Translations under genes and position numbers: made by a program | The notes under the pieces: generated by a model | Database searches by the model: none | What the model saw: only the letters and a program-made list of their open reading frames with translations | What the model was told of the DNA's origin: nothing | In this document: in pieces, positions 24,564 through 33,404 of the stretch | How the letters are laid out: every line of letters begins with the position of its first letter | Position numbering within the stretch: position 1 is the first letter of the stretch | Source: CAYPNF01 sp964411985 | GTDB lineage: Bacteria; Verrucomicrobiota; Verrucomicrobiia; Limisphaerales; J093 | Length of the DNA stretch: 64,000 nucleotides | NCBI GenBank assembly: GCA_964411985.1 | Contig: CAYPNF010000008.1 | Span: 159,179-223,178, forward strand | Reading direction: 5' to 3'

Positions 24564-25166
24564 ATGCTCCTCGACCTTGTAGAAGAACTCGTCACCTCTG
24601 GCCTTGCGCTTTGCAGGCAGCGGCAAGAGAAACGCCCCTTGGCATGGGCGGACTCTGTTGAACCAGTCTGCCAGCTCTTCCATAAGGTCCACGAGCAATA
24701 CGTGGCGAACTTTAGCTATTACCGCTCCCGATTGTCCGACCAAGGCACTCTGGCGGCGAATGTGGCGGGACTTTCGGACCGTCTCACCCAAGATCACAGC
24801 TTTTCCGCCGACCAACTGGCGAAGATTATCGCCTTCATGAACCTTGCGCGCCAACAAGCCGCGAGCCACGCGCGCCATGAGCCCCTGGTTCTTTTCATCA
24901 CCGCCATTCGTTCCTACCTCAGCCGTGCCTTCACTGAAGCTTGGGGAACCCAATACACTGCTCGGACACTCGGGGTGATGTCGCCAGTCTTTCGAAACAG
25001 CCTGATTGGACGCCTGAAAAAGACCGTGGGCGAATCGACCCTGAGTGAAGATCGGAAACTGGCAGTGGTGCTGCAAGCCTTCGATGGTATTGTTTCGGAA
25101 CTTCAATCGGCATCGGAGGCGGTCACCACTAGGTACCTGGAGGCACGAGCCGGGATGGCTGGATAG
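24564..25166 (+). CDS. Hypothetical cytoplasmic protein
   Basis: The 200-residue protein has no signal peptide, transmembrane helix or known motif. Predicted helices dominate (EELVTSGLALCRQRQEKRP, SADQLAKIIAFMNLARQQAASHARH, AVVLQAFDGIVSELQSASEAV), so an all-alpha fold is likely. I prefer this strand over a 274-codon frame on the other strand across the same DNA because the composition is that of a globular protein, whereas the reverse frame is Arg/Pro/Ser-rich and disordered-looking. The gene stands alone between the glycosidase and the TM2 gene. Function unknown. Confidence 0.55.
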   Translation: MLLDLVEELVTSGLALCRQRQEKRPLAWADSVEPVCQLFHKVHEQYVANFSYYRSRLSDQGTLAANVAGLSDRLTQDHSFSADQLAKIIAFMNLARQQAASHARHEPLVLFITAIRSYLSRAFTEAWGTQYTARTLGVMSPVFRNSLIGRLKKTVGESTLSEDRKLAVVLQAFDGIVSELQSASEAVTTRYLEARAGMAG

Positions 25167-25513
25167 CTTCTTTCGCGCCTGTTCAGGTGCACGAGAGGTG
25201 AAAGCGGGGCAGGGGACCACAGCGCTGGCGGTAGCCGTTGCCAGACTCGCTGGGGCAGCGCGTGCCATGGAATTAGAGCTCGACCGTCAACATTGTGCAC
25301 ACCTCTTTCAGCATTCGTAATGGTCGGGTCGGGACATGCCTAGAGACGCTCCAAACTCTGGCACCTCATCAATTGTAGACTATCGAGATGTGCCCTCTGA
25401 GGTCTTCCCTCGTGGATCAGGGCTGAAGTGGGTTTGACAATCAGTCGCCAGTGGCGTCAGATCAGCTATCCGGATTAGGAGAAAAGGAATCTGGCGAAAT
25501 ACTCTTTCGAACC
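25167..25513. other. Gap without a convincing gene
   Basis: These 347 bases between the hypothetical gene and the TM2 gene contain only short frames that mirror flanking coding sequence. I see no tRNA, repeat or clear terminator. Confidence 0.5.
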
Positions 25514-26110
25514 ATGAAAAGCGGCTGCGATGAATGCGGAGGGCATCTAGAGTTCGACATTGCCGAGCTTGGAAAACGGGTAAGCTGCCCACACTGTGGA
25601 CTTGAGACCGAGTTGTGCTCGGGAGTCCAGATACCTACCCCAACCGTCCAGAAAGGCCCGACTCCCGCCTACTACATTCTGGAAGGCCAGCAAACAAACG
25701 GGCCGTTAACGCTTCAGCAGTTGCGGGCCATGTGGATCTCAAGGAAAGTGCACATGCGGACGATGCATTGCGAAGCGGGGGACGATCAATGGCGAGCTTT
25801 GGGAATGCTGCAACATCTGCTGGAACCAGGCCCCCCAGCCCGTCCCACCCCTGAGTTTATTCAAGGTTCGTTCGGCCCAAGAGTAGTCGTCGTAGCGAAG
25901 AGCCGGGGAATCTACATCGTCCTCGGTTTGTTTTTCGGGAGCCTGGGGGTGCACAATTTCTACGCCGGTCGGAATTGGTCGGGTGCTATCCAGCTGCTCA
26001 TAACCCTGTTCCTGGGTTGGGCCATCCTCGGGTTTGTGATAACGATTCCGTGGAGTCTGCTGGAGATTCTGACGGTAACCCAGGATGCGAACGGAACTCG
26101 GATGTACTAA
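25514..26110 (+). CDS. Zinc-ribbon + GYF_2 + TM2 domain membrane protein
   Basis: The 198-residue protein combines three modules. A zinc ribbon at the N-terminus has CDECGG and CPHCG about 20 residues apart. A GYF_2 domain (about 50-105) shows YYILEGQQTNGPLTLQQLRAMW and a final WRAL. A TM2 domain (about 128-195) has two transmembrane helices around GVHNFYAGRNWSGAIQLL. GYF_2-TM2 combinations are common in this phylum and are thought to bind proline-rich partners on the cytoplasmic side. The ATG at 25514 is chosen because it starts directly before the ribbon. The small secreted gene follows after 4 bases. Confidence 0.82.
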   Translation: MKSGCDECGGHLEFDIAELGKRVSCPHCGLETELCSGVQIPTPTVQKGPTPAYYILEGQQTNGPLTLQQLRAMWISRKVHMRTMHCEAGDDQWRALGMLQHLLEPGPPARPTPEFIQGSFGPRVVVVAKSRGIYIVLGLFFGSLGVHNFYAGRNWSGAIQLLITLFLGWAILGFVITIPWSLLEILTVTQDANGTRMY

Positions 26111-26114
26111 TCCT

Positions 26115-26360
26115 GTGAGAAGAACGATCCAACTTCTCATCTTGACCATGTTAGCGGTCTCGCTTGGACAGGCGGCAGATCCATGCCGTGATCGTTTTCG
26201 GAAGCTTGGTGACAAGTACTGCGACTTGCGACCGATCTTTGCGTGGAGGGACTCATCTAATCGGTCACAGACTAAGAATCCAATGTCGACTTGGTTAGAA
26301 CTCAACGGACTCGTAGATGTCGTCCTGCGACAAGGGGTTGTGGTCGCTGAGGACACTTAG
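26115..26360 (+). CDS. Small secreted protein, start on GTG
   Basis: From GTG 26115, four bases after the TM2 gene, the frame gives 81 residues: a basic start (VRRT), a hydrophobic core (IQLLILTMLAVSLG), a cleavage-like QAADP, then a mature part with two Cys (DPCRDRF, DKYCDLRPIFAW) and a C-terminal strand-rich VDVVLRQGVVVAED. The signal peptide and the position make it likely to be real. No family is recognised. The mature part could be a truncated version of a longer secreted domain, since it ends abruptly. Confidence 0.5.
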   Translation: MRRTIQLLILTMLAVSLGQAADPCRDRFRKLGDKYCDLRPIFAWRDSSNRSQTKNPMSTWLELNGLVDVVLRQGVVVAEDT

Positions 26361-26533
26361 GAGTAAAGTAACACATTCGGGTCGGGGAAGCGAGACTACC
26401 TTCACTCTCCTCACGCTGAATCAGCCACCCATTCCTCCTAGACAGCGGAATCTGGGCTACCTAAGCTAATCTCAAGCATTTGCCTTAACTAAGAGTCTGT
26501 ACACGAATGGTTTAGTTTTGACTGGTGGAGACG

Positions 26534-28990
26534 ATGAAAATGACTCGGATGCATTCTTTGCGAGAAACGGGTGGAAAGGAAATGTCCAAGTCGGCGCCCC
26601 TTCGGATCCGGCTTCTATTGCCACTGGTGCTGTTGCTCGGTAGCGGAATCCTTCAGGCGGCGCCTTCCCTCTTGCTGCGGGCAACGGGGATGACGTCGAC
26701 GATTACGCTGGCCTTGGAACTGGACGGCTTCCCAATGAGTGCGGGTATCGTTCTTGGGCCTAATGAGGTGAAGCGGTTGTTCTTCCCCGTCCCCGTAGAC
26801 ATGTCGACAGGGACTCACGACCTGAAAGTGACTTGGAGCGGATCAACGTCCGGGTCCGGATTAGCGTCCTTTGAGGTTTTGTTCGAGCCAAACATCCTTT
26901 TCTTGGCCAATGGGACACCCCGTGTTCGGGACGCGGTGACGCCGGCCAGGAGAGTGGGGAGTTATAAAATTCAGGTGGATCCTCGGCCGGGTTTTGAGTG
27001 GGGGGTCCTGGTGCGAGCCGACCTGCCGGCCACGCTGCCGCAGGAGACGATCTTCGATTATCTCGTCGGGGTCTACGACGGGTATCTCGTCTTCCGCTCG
27101 GATATCAGCTTCGCGGACGATGGTGGCATCAAAGTCAACGAGCGCCATGCATACGACAACAATGCGAGGATTCGGGTCTACGACGATGGGAACAAGGACC
27201 TGCTGTCCATGTTCTACGCTCCGGACTCTACAGACCAGGCGGTGACCAGGACGTATGATCTGTGGCGGCTAGACGGATCGCAGACGCGTTCCGATGGAGA
27301 TGTCCTTTATGAAGGTGGGCTTTGGAGGATTACACAGCGCTCCAAGGATGGGGACACGGTTTTCTACACCAGCCGGGTCTTCCCGACAAGTTACCTTTAC
27401 GCCCTCTTTCACACCAAAGGGAAGAAGTACGGTTACAAGGAGGTGAAGGGCATGCTTAGCCGAGCCGCGGGTACTGCTAAGATTCCCCGTCACATACTCT
27501 ATGGCGTTGCCTATGAGGAGAGCGACTATACCCACCGGTGGCAGCAATTCGACCCCGTTTCTCAGTGGAGTGTCGTTACGGGTGACGGTGGGATAGGATT
27601 GATGCAGCTGACCCAGGGCACGGCACTGGCCGGAGCGACAAACGATCTGGCGCTGGAGCGCTTAGCGTTGCTGGCGACCAGCATCCAGGCCAATATCGAG
27701 GCGGGTGCAGATGTGCTCAGAAATAAATGGGACGAGCTAGCCAAGGACCATCCCGTCGGAGGGGGAGACCGTTGGATACTCGAAGACTGGTTCTACGCTG
27801 TCCGAATCTATAATACGGGGAAAATTTACAGACTGGGTTGGATTGACAGTCAGGGAAGAGGATATGCGGAACGTGTCTATGGGTGGATCAAGGCTAACCC
27901 AAGGAAATGGTGGGACGAAGCCAAGGTCTCCCTTCCGAATAAGGAGGAAGAAGCGAAGACACACACCATTCCCTACACGCCTGCTCCGGCCCATGCCGAG
28001 GATGCGATCTCCACAACGGTCAACACCATAGAGGCCAAGCTCGATCTTAGCGTGGCGGTCAATCGCTCCACTGGCTCGGCTCGTCTGGACTGGAAACTGA
28101 CCAATCCAAGCTCGGCTCGCATACCCTTGGGTGGATTGACCATCGCCAAGGCATCTGTCGCCACTTCCTCAAGAGAGGAGGTAGTTCTGCCTAAGTCTTC
28201 ATTACCTGCTGGTGGACAATTGCTCAAACCCCTCAAACCCGGAGAGACGTGGTCGTTTTCTACCGATATCACGCTGGCGCCTGATGAGAAGGTCGAAATG
28301 GCTTGGTGCGAGGTTAATTATTATTCGAACGGGGATAAGGACCTCTATATAAAGACCCCCAAGGCGGAGGTTTCCCCCGGTTTCCTTAGTGCCGCACCAG
28401 AATTCGCCCGCGCTCCAGCCAGTCCACCGCCGTTAAGCTTTTCGGTCGTACCGTCGGCGGACGTGGCACTGCCAGGACAGACCGTTGAGTTTACCGGAAG
28501 CGTTCAGAACAACTCCAGCCTCCCACAATTGGTGAACGGCTGCACTTTCGACACCTACGATACAAATGCCATTCTAGATGGCGCGGATTTCCTGATGAGT
28601 CTTCCCGACTCTGTGCCTTCAGGGGGAGCATGGCAGGGTCATGTCTTTTCGCTGCGCCTTCAAGACAACGCCCCTGATGGCTACTATCAGGGTTCGGTGA
28701 CCATTGTCGGTGGAGAAACGCCCGCCTCTCGGGATGAGATTGCGAGCGCGTCCTTTTCCGTCCGTGTCGGACCCGAGCAGACCGGTTTGGCGGTCGTAAC
28801 CATCTCGCGGCAGGCGAACGGAGCGATCCTGCTCCATTGGAGCGGCGGCTCAGCCCCCTATCAGGTGCAGACAACGGAGTCTATTGTAAGCGAGACCTGG
28901 CAAAATTACGGAGGTCCGACGAACGACCAGTCCGTGGAGTTACCGACCGGGAGCGCGTCTGCCTTCTTCAGGATCATCAGCGCGGAGTGA
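26534..28990 (+). CDS. Large secreted protein with lytic-transglycosylase-like domain
   Basis: The 818-residue protein has a signal peptide (h-region LLLPLVLLLGSG, about residues 27-40), beta-rich domains to about residue 310, then an SLT/lysozyme-like helical segment: a catalytic-type glutamate in YEESDYTHRW, GDGGIGLMQLT, and SIQANIEAGADVLRNKW about 50 residues later, closed by AVRIYNTGK. Further beta-sandwich domains follow and the C-terminus (YQVQTTESI...AFFRIISAE) is of the type common on secreted verrucomicrobial proteins. I chose the ATG after GGTGGAG; ATG 26582 after GGAAAGGA is an alternative. The pattern fits a peptidoglycan- or glycan-cleaving enzyme, but the domain is divergent and activity is unproven. 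Confidence 0.75.
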   Translation: MKMTRMHSLRETGGKEMSKSAPLRIRLLLPLVLLLGSGILQAAPSLLLRATGMTSTITLALELDGFPMSAGIVLGPNEVKRLFFPVPVDMSTGTHDLKVTWSGSTSGSGLASFEVLFEPNILFLANGTPRVRDAVTPARRVGSYKIQVDPRPGFEWGVLVRADLPATLPQETIFDYLVGVYDGYLVFRSDISFADDGGIKVNERHAYDNNARIRVYDDGNKDLLSMFYAPDSTDQAVTRTYDLWRLDGSQTRSDGDVLYEGGLWRITQRSKDGDTVFYTSRVFPTSYLYALFHTKGKKYGYKEVKGMLSRAAGTAKIPRHILYGVAYEESDYTHRWQQFDPVSQWSVVTGDGGIGLMQLTQGTALAGATNDLALERLALLATSIQANIEAGADVLRNKWDELAKDHPVGGGDRWILEDWFYAVRIYNTGKIYRLGWIDSQGRGYAERVYGWIKANPRKWWDEAKVSLPNKEEEAKTHTIPYTPAPAHAEDAISTTVNTIEAKLDLSVAVNRSTGSARLDWKLTNPSSARIPLGGLTIAKASVATSSREEVVLPKSSLPAGGQLLKPLKPGETWSFSTDITLAPDEKVEMAWCEVNYYSNGDKDLYIKTPKAEVSPGFLSAAPEFARAPASPPPLSFSVVPSADVALPGQTVEFTGSVQNNSSLPQLVNGCTFDTYDTNAILDGADFLMSLPDSVPSGGAWQGHVFSLRLQDNAPDGYYQGSVTIVGGETPASRDEIASASFSVRVGPEQTGLAVVTISRQANGAILLHWSGGSAPYQVQTTESIVSETWQNYGGPTNDQSVELPTGSASAFFRIISAE

Positions 28991-29059
28991 GCACTGCCTC
29001 TCGAGACAACACTCGACACCAGAGGCGATCCTTAGCGAAGCGGCGTGATTTGGATCAGG

Positions 29060-29078
29060 TTGCCGCAATTACCGGCAA
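29060..29078 (+). terminator. Hairpin downstream of the transglycosylase-like gene
   Basis: TTGCCG, a 7-base loop and CGGCAA make a perfect 6-bp stem 70 bases past the stop. No T-run follows, so termination there is uncertain. Confidence 0.25.
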
Positions 29079-29212
29079 GGAAGTTATCCGGGCGTACCGG
29101 TGTGCATTAACGGCAACTTTGCTGCTCTTAGCTGCATTCCCCTGCAGTAGAGCGAGAACTCTGAAACACGCCCCAAACCCTTGATTGTATTGGTATTGTG
29201 TTGATTCTGAAG

Positions 29213-29287
29213 TGGTGCCAGAGGAGGGAATTGAACCCCCGACCAAGGGCTTATGAGTCCCCTGCTCTACCTCTGAGCTACTCTGGC
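29213..29287 (-). tRNA. tRNA-Met (anticodon CAU), elongator type, CCA encoded
   Basis: The reverse complement folds as a full cloverleaf: acceptor GCCAGAG/CTCTGGC, D-arm GCTC/GAGC, anticodon loop CTCATAA, T-arm GGGGG-TTCAATT-CCCTC, discriminator A and an encoded CCA (29213-29215). The acceptor begins with a G-C pair, so it is not the formyl-methionine initiator, which has a mismatch there. A CAU anticodon could also be the isoleucine tRNA with modified C34. The anticodon stem has an A31-G39 mismatch and a G-U at 27-43. Confidence 0.93.
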
Positions 29288-29300
29288 ACAAGAGTGGGCA

Positions 29301-29317
29301 CGGTTCCTGTTGAACCG
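29301..29317 (-). terminator. Hairpin between histidine kinase and tRNA genes
   Basis: CGGTTC, loop CTGTT, GAACCG is a perfect 6-bp stem 13 bases upstream of the tRNA and 90 bases past the kinase stop on the minus strand. It may end kinase transcripts or be a processing signal for the tRNA. Confidence 0.3.
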
Positions 29318-29406
29318 AGGGCGCAGAGGTTAGCTTGGCCCCCAGAAACGTGACAAGAAAAAAGGCTCGATCGTGTGGGCTAATAAAGACGATTAGTAGG
29401 TAACAC

Positions 29407-32028
29407 CTATCCTTGTCGTAGCACGCCTTGGATCGATTCAGCCAAGTCGATCAGGTTGAGGGGTTTGAGCACCAGGTCTTGGATCCCCCGCCTGCGGATC
29501 GCCTCCCGGTCCCAAGTCCCGCTGAAGCCCGTGCAGAGGATGATCGGGATGTCGGGGCGGATTCTGCGCAGGGCGTCGGCCAGGTCGATTCCGGTCATTC
29601 CAGGCATGCTTAGATCGGTGATGACCAAGTCGAAGTCTGCGGGGGTAGCGCGGAAAGACTCCAGCGCTTCCTGTGGGCTGTTGAAGACGCAGGCCTGGTA
29701 GTTGAGGTGCTTGAGTATGCGGCCTCCAACGATTCCCAAAGCTTTTTCGTCGTCCACAAACAGGATGCGCTCGCCTTGGCCGCGTGGGATGGAGGACGCG
29801 TGGGTAGCACCTGCGATGCGCGGCGCTTCGAGGGCGGGTAAGAACAGCTCAAACTCGGAACCTGCTCCGAGTTGGCTGTTTACGTAGATGGTCCCCTCGT
29901 GGTCTTGGACGATCCCATGGACCACCGCCAAACCCAGGCCAGTGCCCTCGCTGGGGGCCTTGGTGGTGAAGAACGGTTCGAAGATGTGTTTCAGGGTTTC
30001 CGCGTCCATCCCATGCCCCGTGTCTTGGACAGTGAGGCGCACATAGTCTCGCTCGCGCAAATCCGGGTGGCTGGCGATGAAGGCAGAATCGGGACGGAAT
30101 CGGTGGAGAAGAACCGTCAACTTCCCGGCGCGGGAGCGCATCGCATGGGCTGCGTTGGTGCAGAGATTCACTACGACCTGATGCATCTGCGTCGGATCCC
30201 CCAGCACCTGCGGAAGGTTCGTATCGATGCGGTCCACGATTTCGATGGTGGCTGGGAGGGTGGAGCGGAGCAGGCTTAGGGCTTCGAGGACGACCGGCTC
30301 CAGGCCGATGGGGCGTCTTTGTTGAGGGTTCTGGCGGCTGAACGCCAGGATCTGCTTCACCAGGTTCTTGGCCCGCTCCGAAGCCACTTGGATTTGGTTG
30401 AGTGAGTTCTGGAGGTCCGGGATGGCTTTGGCGTGTTCCAGGGCCAGGTCCGCGTAACCCATGATGGCACCAAGGATATTATTGAAATCGTGAGCGATGC
30501 CTCCTGCCAAGGTACCAATCGCCTCGAGCTTCTGGGCCTGGCGCAATCTTGCTTCCAGTCTGGCTTCGCTCTCCTCGGCTCGTTTGTGCTCGGTAATGTC
30601 GCGAACGATCACCTGAATGACAGGATGCTGGCCGGGTTGCTCGACCCTGTAGATGGAAACCTCCGCGTCGAAAAGGGTATTATCTTTCCTGCGATGCTGC
30701 CACTCGAACCTTTGAGGTTCTCCCGCGAGGGCTTTGGCAACGTATCGATCTGCGAGTTCCTCCGAAGCCATGCCATTGGGCTGGGTTTCCGGTGACATTC
30801 GGTAAGGAGGCGCGAGAGCGAAGTCCTCGGCCGTGCATCCGAACAATTCCTCCGCCCGGCGGTTAGCGCGAATGGCCACGCCATCCCGGACGATCACGAT
30901 CGCATCGTGCGCCAGGTCGAACAACGCCCGGTAGCTTTCCTCGCTCGTGCGGAGCCGTTGCTGGCTCTCCTCGAGCGCAGCGGTGCGTTGCCGGACCAAC
31001 TGTTCCACGAGTTCCGTGCGACCGAACAAGGCGGAGACGTAGCCCGCGAGAAGGAAGGAAATGAGGGTCCCTGCCACCACGACCAGGGTGGGGCGGGAGC
31101 TTGCATAGGCATCCAGCCAAGCTGGGGTGGGGTATACGGTGACCTGCCAGTCGCGTCCCCCGAACCTCACCAACCCCGCTGGAGAGGAGTGCCCGGTTTC
31201 AGTTTCCATGACCACCGAATCGATCCCTCGCGAATAGGCGAAGAGAGGCTTCTGGGGATCGGTGATATCGCGGATGGCGATGCCCAGGTGTTGGAGTTCC
31301 GTGTTGCTCTGTTTCGGCCACGTGGCATCGAGCATGTCTTCCAAGCGGAAAACTACCTCGAGGAACCCTTTGAAGTCTGGGTCCGCAGTGGGCGAGGTCG
31401 TCGTCTTTCCAACCGGAAGAATCATGACGATCCCCAACTCCTTGTTTCGGCTTTGAGCCAGCACGAACGGGGCAGTCACCGTGAGGGCGCCCGTGGCGCG
31501 GGCATGCAAAAGCTGATGGGTAGTGGGGCCACCAGCGAGATCATAACCAATCACACTTTCATTTCCTTCGAGGGGTTCAGCGTAGAGGATGGGCCAGTGC
31601 CGGACTCGGTCTTGGGCCCGCGCAAAACGTTGAGGTGCAATTTGATCTCGGAATTCGAATCCCGGGCCTATTTCATTGCGACCTCGCTGCTCCCAAGCCG
31701 CCCGTTCCACCCCGGGAACCTCCGGCAGCCACTCCAATGCCTGGACCCCGGCGTAGCGGCTGGTAAGATTTGTCGCGGCCTGCGCAAACTGCGCGCGCGT
31801 GACTTTGGAGGGGTCGCTGAAATAGAAATGCAGAGACCGGATGAGATCCTCGTAGCGCTGAGTGCTCTGGCGCAGTCGCAAGGCCTGGCTTTCCAAGGAT
31901 TGAGACAGGAAAGCCCGCTGCCGCTGATCTTCCGCCCGGTGCAGATTCAAAGTCGTCCAGCACGTGAAGACCAGTCCCGCTACCAGGATCAACAAGGTAG
32001 CCGTTTTGCGATCTAACGTTTTTTTCAT
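29407..32028 (-). CDS. CHASE-PAS hybrid histidine kinase
   Basis: The 873-residue sensor has a first transmembrane helix (about 10-27), a periplasmic CHASE domain (about 60-260, with LEWLPEVPG and EPLEGNESVIGYDL), a second helix (about 314-334), a PAS domain (about 362-480, ending RDITEHKR), a HisKA helix with the phospho-acceptor His513 in GGIAHDFNNI, an HATPase domain (N-box NLCTNAAHAM, G1 DTGHGM, F-box FEPFFTTK, G2 GTGLGL) and a C-terminal receiver with Asp805 in VITDLSMPG and Lys855. CHASE domains sense small ligands such as cytokinin- or peptide-like molecules; the ligand is unknown. No separate response regulator gene is adjacent, so a phosphotransfer partner lies elsewhere. Confidence 0.93.
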   Translation of the reverse strand: MKKTLDRKTATLLILVAGLVFTCWTTLNLHRAEDQRQRAFLSQSLESQALRLRQSTQRYEDLIRSLHFYFSDPSKVTRAQFAQAATNLTSRYAGVQALEWLPEVPGVERAAWEQRGRNEIGPGFEFRDQIAPQRFARAQDRVRHWPILYAEPLEGNESVIGYDLAGGPTTHQLLHARATGALTVTAPFVLAQSRNKELGIVMILPVGKTTTSPTADPDFKGFLEVVFRLEDMLDATWPKQSNTELQHLGIAIRDITDPQKPLFAYSRGIDSVVMETETGHSSPAGLVRFGGRDWQVTVYPTPAWLDAYASSRPTLVVVAGTLISFLLAGYVSALFGRTELVEQLVRQRTAALEESQQRLRTSEESYRALFDLAHDAIVIVRDGVAIRANRRAEELFGCTAEDFALAPPYRMSPETQPNGMASEELADRYVAKALAGEPQRFEWQHRRKDNTLFDAEVSIYRVEQPGQHPVIQVIVRDITEHKRAEESEARLEARLRQAQKLEAIGTLAGGIAHDFNNILGAIMGYADLALEHAKAIPDLQNSLNQIQVASERAKNLVKQILAFSRQNPQQRRPIGLEPVVLEALSLLRSTLPATIEIVDRIDTNLPQVLGDPTQMHQVVVNLCTNAAHAMRSRAGKLTVLLHRFRPDSAFIASHPDLRERDYVRLTVQDTGHGMDAETLKHIFEPFFTTKAPSEGTGLGLAVVHGIVQDHEGTIYVNSQLGAGSEFELFLPALEAPRIAGATHASSIPRGQGERILFVDDEKALGIVGGRILKHLNYQACVFNSPQEALESFRATPADFDLVITDLSMPGMTGIDLADALRRIRPDIPIILCTGFSGTWDREAIRRRGIQDLVLKPLNLIDLAESIQGVLRQG

Positions 32029-32070
32029 GCGCGCAACATCAAGTTTGAGGTGCGCTCCCGCTGGGTCCGA

Positions 32071-33351
32071 TCAGGATCCGGTTTTCGTTCCGATGCAGAA
32101 GAGGTGTTTGAAACCTCGTAGGAAAACTTGTCCATCGCTGATCGCGGGCGAAGCGTAGCAGGACTCGCCGAGTTGATAGGTAGCGGCCTTTACGAGGGTC
32201 TTGCCGGGGGTGATCACGTTGATTTCCCCTTCGTCATTGATGAGGAAGACTTTGTCGCCGATCAGCACTGGTGAGGCGTGATGTTTCCCCAGTTTTTCCT
32301 GCCAGCACACGGTACCGGTCGCGGCCTCGTAACAGTAAGCGACTCCTGAGTTATTAATGGCCAGGAGCAAATCCCCCATGAGCGTTAGCGACGGAACGTA
32401 GGGCGCACCCTTGGTGTCGCGCCAGGCGACGTGGGTTTCGGTGACGTCGCCAGTGCCGTCGGGCCGGATGGCGAGGAGAATGGTCTTGGGCCAGCTGCTG
32501 CTCACGAAGACCAGTTTTGCGGTTTCGCTATACACGGGGCTGGCTACGAACTCCTGCGACGGACCGTCGACCGTCCAGAATTCCTTGCCGGTTCGAGGGT
32601 CGAAGCTCGCGACGCGGCGGTCACCGCATTGGATGAGTTGGAGGCGGTCGCCGATTTGGCGGATGAGGGGAGGACTGTAACTAATCCCTTTGTTTGTTCG
32701 GGACACTTTCCAGGCTTCTTTGCCGTCGGACTGGTTCAGCGCGACCAGGAAGGAGTCGCCTTTGCTGTCGCCGTCCACGATCACTTTGTCTTCAAACAAC
32801 ACGGGCTCGTTGTTGTAGCCCCACTCGCCCACGTGCGTGCCGGGCCGGACCAGCCACAGCTGTTTGCCGTCGCTGAGATTGTGCGCCGCCACGACGATGT
32901 CGTCCCCGACCCGGAAGGTCACGAACACTCGTTTTCCATCGGTAGCAGGAGTGCTGGAGGCGTAGCTGTTCTCATTGTGGATCTTTTCCAGCGGGCCTTT
33001 GACGACGGTTTGCTGCCAAAGCAGTTTCCCGGTGGCACGATCCAAGCAGAGGAGCACCCTTTCCTCGGTGTCGGGCAGGGCGGTGACGGTGCAGATCCGG
33101 TCGTTCCATACGCTGGCGGAAGCATGCCCTTTACCGGGCAACTCGACCTTCCAAAGTGCGTTGGTCGGATCCCAGTTCGAGGGAATATTGCGCTCCAGGC
33201 AAGTACCATCTCCGCGGGGGCCGCGCCAGCAGGGCCAGTTCTCGGCCCAAGTGGTGGAGGAAAGAGTCCCGAGCAGCGCCAGTTGTAGCGCCATTGTCCC
33301 GAAGGTCCGTCGAATCATGATCATAGGCGTGTATCGCTGAGAGGCTGTCAT
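32071..33351 (-). CDS. Secreted PQQ-like beta-propeller protein
   Basis: The 426-residue protein has a signal peptide (h-region FGTMALQLALLGTLSS, cut near TWAEN) and an eight-bladed PQQ-like propeller that starts with WPCWRGPRGDGTC, typical of periplasmic propellers in Planctomycetes and Verrucomicrobiota. Blade-closing Trp motifs include GKLLWQQ, GKQLWLV, GKEAWKV, GKEFWTV and GTVCWQE. No PQQ-dehydrogenase catalytic site is apparent. An internal ATG at 33324 gives a shorter n-region and may be the true start. It diverges from the HEAT/CxxCH gene with a 53-base gap and lies 42 bases upstream of the kinase gene. Function unknown. Confidence 0.82.
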   Translation of the reverse strand: MTASQRYTPMIMIRRTFGTMALQLALLGTLSSTTWAENWPCWRGPRGDGTCLERNIPSNWDPTNALWKVELPGKGHASASVWNDRICTVTALPDTEERVLLCLDRATGKLLWQQTVVKGPLEKIHNENSYASSTPATDGKRVFVTFRVGDDIVVAAHNLSDGKQLWLVRPGTHVGEWGYNNEPVLFEDKVIVDGDSKGDSFLVALNQSDGKEAWKVSRTNKGISYSPPLIRQIGDRLQLIQCGDRRVASFDPRTGKEFWTVDGPSQEFVASPVYSETAKLVFVSSSWPKTILLAIRPDGTGDVTETHVAWRDTKGAPYVPSLTLMGDLLLAINNSGVAYCYEAATGTVCWQEKLGKHHASPVLIGDKVFLINDEGEINVITPGKTLVKAATYQLGESCYASPAISDGQVFLRGFKHLFCIGTKTGS

Positions 33352-33404
33352 GTAGGCTAGGAAAGCGAAAGGGAAAAGCGGTGGACCGCGCCTTTGGACT
33401 TTCC

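Noticed and set aside
24444..25268. A 274-codon minus-strand frame opposite the orphan gene
   Set aside because: Its product looks disordered and Arg/Ser/Pro-rich; the plus-strand product has a regular helical pattern. The choice is not certain.
29055..29291. A 78-codon minus-strand frame
   Set aside because: It runs through the tRNA-Met gene, which explains the sequence.
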